From the NCBI GenBank assembly GCA_946478765.1, contig CAMLDH010000212.1, positions 1 through 6,901 on the forward strand: 6,901 nucleotides of DNA, written 5' to 3'. A program made the translations under genes and the position numbers. Below the pieces are notes generated by a model that saw only the letters and a list, made by a program, of their open reading frames with translations, searched no databases and was not told where the DNA came from. Shown here piece by piece: positions 5,582 through 6,901 of this stretch. The stretch comes from an uncultured Oxalobacteraceae bacterium. GTDB lineage: Bacteria > Pseudomonadota > Gammaproteobacteria > Burkholderiales > Burkholderiaceae. Numbering within the stretch: position 1 is the stretch's first letter; every line of letters starts with the position of its first letter.

Positions 5582-6901
5582 TTACATCCTGAATAGGCCA
5601 AACTTCGTTTCCGGAATCGGCGCATTCAAGGCCGCACTCAGGCCCAGCCCCAATACCATGCGCGTATCGGCCGGATCGATGATGCCGTCGTCCCACAGGC
5701 GCGCCGATGCGTAATACGGGTGGCCTTGATGTTCGTACTGCTCCTTGATCGGCTGCTTGAACGCGTCTTCCTCTTCCTTGCTCCATGCGCCGCCCTTGCC
5801 TTCGATGCCGTCGCGCTTGACGGTCGCCAAGACGCTGGCCGCCTGGTCACCGCCCATCACCGAGATGCGCGCATTGGGCCACATCCACAGGAAGCGCGGC
5901 GAGAATGCGCGGCCGCACATGCCGTAATTGCCGGCGCCGAAACTGCCGCCGATAATCACCGTGAATTTCGGCACCGCCGCAGTCGCGACAGCGGTGACCA
6001 TCTTCGCGCCATTGCGCGCAATGCCTTCGTTTTCATACTTGCGGCCGACCATGAAACCGGTGATGTTTTGCAGGAAAACCAGCGGTATTTTACGCTGGCA
6101 GCACAGCTCGATGAAGTGCGCGCCCTTCAATGCCGATTCGGAAAATAAAATACCGTTGTTTGCGATGATGCCGACCGGCATGCCGAAGATGTGCGCAAAA
6201 CCGCAAATCAGCGTGGTGCCGTAGCGCGCCTTGAATTCGTCGAACGCGCTGCCGTCGACGATGCGTGCGATCACTTCGCGCACGTCGAAGGGCTTGCGCG
6301 TATCGACCGGGATCACGCCATACAATTCCTGCGCCGGATACTTCGGCTCGACCGTCTCGCGCAATACCATGTCGTGCGATTTTTGGCGATTCAGGTTCGA
6401 GACGATGGTGCGCGCCAGCGACAATGCGTGCAGATCGTTTTGCGCCAGGTGGTCGACCACGCCCGACAGGCGCGTGTGCACATCGCCGCCGCCCAGGTCT
6501 TCCGCGGTCACCACTTCGCCGGTGGCCGCCTTCACCAGGGGCGGGCCGCCCAGGAAAATCGTGCCCTGGTTCTTGACGATGATCGACTCGTCGCTCATCG
6601 CCGGCACATACGCGCCGCCGGCGGTGCAGGAACCCATCACGACTGCAATCTGCGGCATGCCTTTAGCGGACAGATTCGCCTGGTTATAGAAGATGCGGCC
6701 GAAGTGATCGCGGTCCGGAAACACGTCGTCCTGATTCGGCAGATTCGCGCCGCCGGAATCGACCAGATAAATGCAGGGCAGATTGTTTTGCTCGGCGATT
6801 TCCTGCGCGCGCAAATGCTTCTTGACCGTCATCGGATAATAGGTGCCGCCTTTCACTGTCGCGTCGTTGCAGACGATCACGCATTCCTGCCCCGCCACGC
6901 G
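5582..6901 (-). CDS. liuB: Methylcrotonyl-CoA carboxylase carboxyltransferase (beta) subunit, 5' end cut
   Basis: Carboxyltransferase half of biotin-dependent 3-methylcrotonyl-CoA carboxylase; it moves CO2 from carboxybiotin on the alpha subunit to 3-methylcrotonyl-CoA in leucine degradation. The frame is open to the window edge; 439 residues are visible, and family members have about 535, so roughly 95 N-terminal residues lie outside. GTG 6898 is an internal Val codon, not the start. Visible (numbering from the edge): [18 protein letters not shown] (46-63), first oxyanion loop [13 protein letters not shown] (90-102), [15 protein letters not shown] (115-129), the C-terminal half with [20 protein letters not shown] (244-263), second oxyanion loop [13 protein letters not shown] (318-330), and [22 protein letters not shown] (334-355). 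These separate it from propionyl- and acetyl-CoA carboxylases. It also could be named mccB. Its stop overlaps a liuC ATG. Confidence 0.95.
   Translation of the reverse strand, partial: RVAGQECVIVCNDATVKGGTYYPMTVKKHLRAQEIAEQNNLPCIYLVDSGGANLPNQDDVFPDRDHFGRIFYNQANLSAKGMPQIAVVMGSCTAGGAYVPAMSDESIIVKNQGTIFLGGPPLVKAATGEVVTAEDLGGGDVHTRLSGVVDHLAQNDLHALSLARTIVSNLNRQKSHDMVLRETVEPKYPAQELYGVIPVDTRKPFDVREVIARIVDGSAFDEFKARYGTTLICGFAHIFGMPVGIIANNGILFSESALKGAHFIELCCQRKIPLVFLQNITGFMVGRKYENEGIARNGAKMVTAVATAAVPKFTVIIGGSFGAGNYGMCGRAFSPRFLWMWPNARISVMGGDQAASVLATVKRDGIEGKGGAWSKEEEDAFKQPIKEQYEHQGHPYYASARLWDDGIIDPADTRMVLGLGLSAALNAPIPETKFGLFRM
5587..5590 (-). promoter_or_regulatory. Ribosome binding site of liuC
   Basis: AGGA within the last codons of the MCC beta gene, 7 nt from ATG 5579 and 4 nt from ATG 5582. 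It favours the second of the two tandem ATGs and indicates coupled translation. Confidence 0.6.

Noticed and set aside
4632..5714. 360-residue plus-strand open frame opposite liuC
   Set aside because: Low-complexity Arg/His-rich translation, no family resemblance, fully antisense to a conserved crotonase.
6896..6898. GTG as the start of the MCC beta subunit
   Set aside because: The frame continues to the window edge and about 95 conserved N-terminal residues are expected upstream.

Overview
The window is a solid, one-directional block of genes, all read on the minus strand, from a GC-rich proteobacterium. Protein style (BioA with a WHPCTQM motif, the bioA-bioF-bioD-bioB order, a methylcrotonyl-CoA carboxylase next to a short crotonase, a DUF559 gene embedded in G/C-rich palindromes) suggests a betaproteobacterium of the Burkholderiales, perhaps an Oxalobacteraceae member. 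That placement is inference from recognition; no search was run.

In transcription order (high to low coordinate): (1) 6901-5582, the C-terminal ~439 residues of the methylcrotonyl-CoA carboxylase carboxyltransferase (beta) subunit, cut by the window edge; (2) 5579-4794, a 261-residue enoyl-CoA hydratase of the methylglutaconyl-CoA hydratase (LiuC) type, coupled to the first gene by TAATGATG; (3) 4781-4347, a compact module made of two 36-bp inverted repeats around a small DUF559 (Vsr-like nuclease fold) gene; (4) 4325-2967 bioA, 2964-1771 bioF, 1769-1056 bioD and 1023-1 bioB (C-terminal end cut), a tightly packed biotin operon.

Functionally, the first two genes belong to leucine/isovalerate catabolism: MCC carboxylates 3-methylcrotonyl-CoA using biotin, and the hydratase acts on the product. 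The last four genes make biotin from pimeloyl-ACP/CoA: BioF makes KAPA, BioA makes DAPA, BioD makes dethiobiotin, BioB inserts sulfur. A biotin-consuming enzyme therefore lies directly upstream of biotin synthesis genes, in the same orientation. The biotin-bearing MCC alpha subunit, often next after liuC, is not in the window.

The non-routine part is the DUF559 module between liuC and bioA. Its inverted repeats each carry a perfect 10-bp stem hairpin, one repeat is translated as the C-terminal tail of the DUF559 protein, the gene is markedly less GC-rich than its neighbours, and its stop codon lies two bases before the annotated bioA ATG. This looks like a nuclease-repeat unit inserted in the leader of the biotin operon. 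I found no BirA-type operator, no convincing promoter, no RNA gene, no CRISPR and no classical transposase. No stretch over 300 bases is gene-free.
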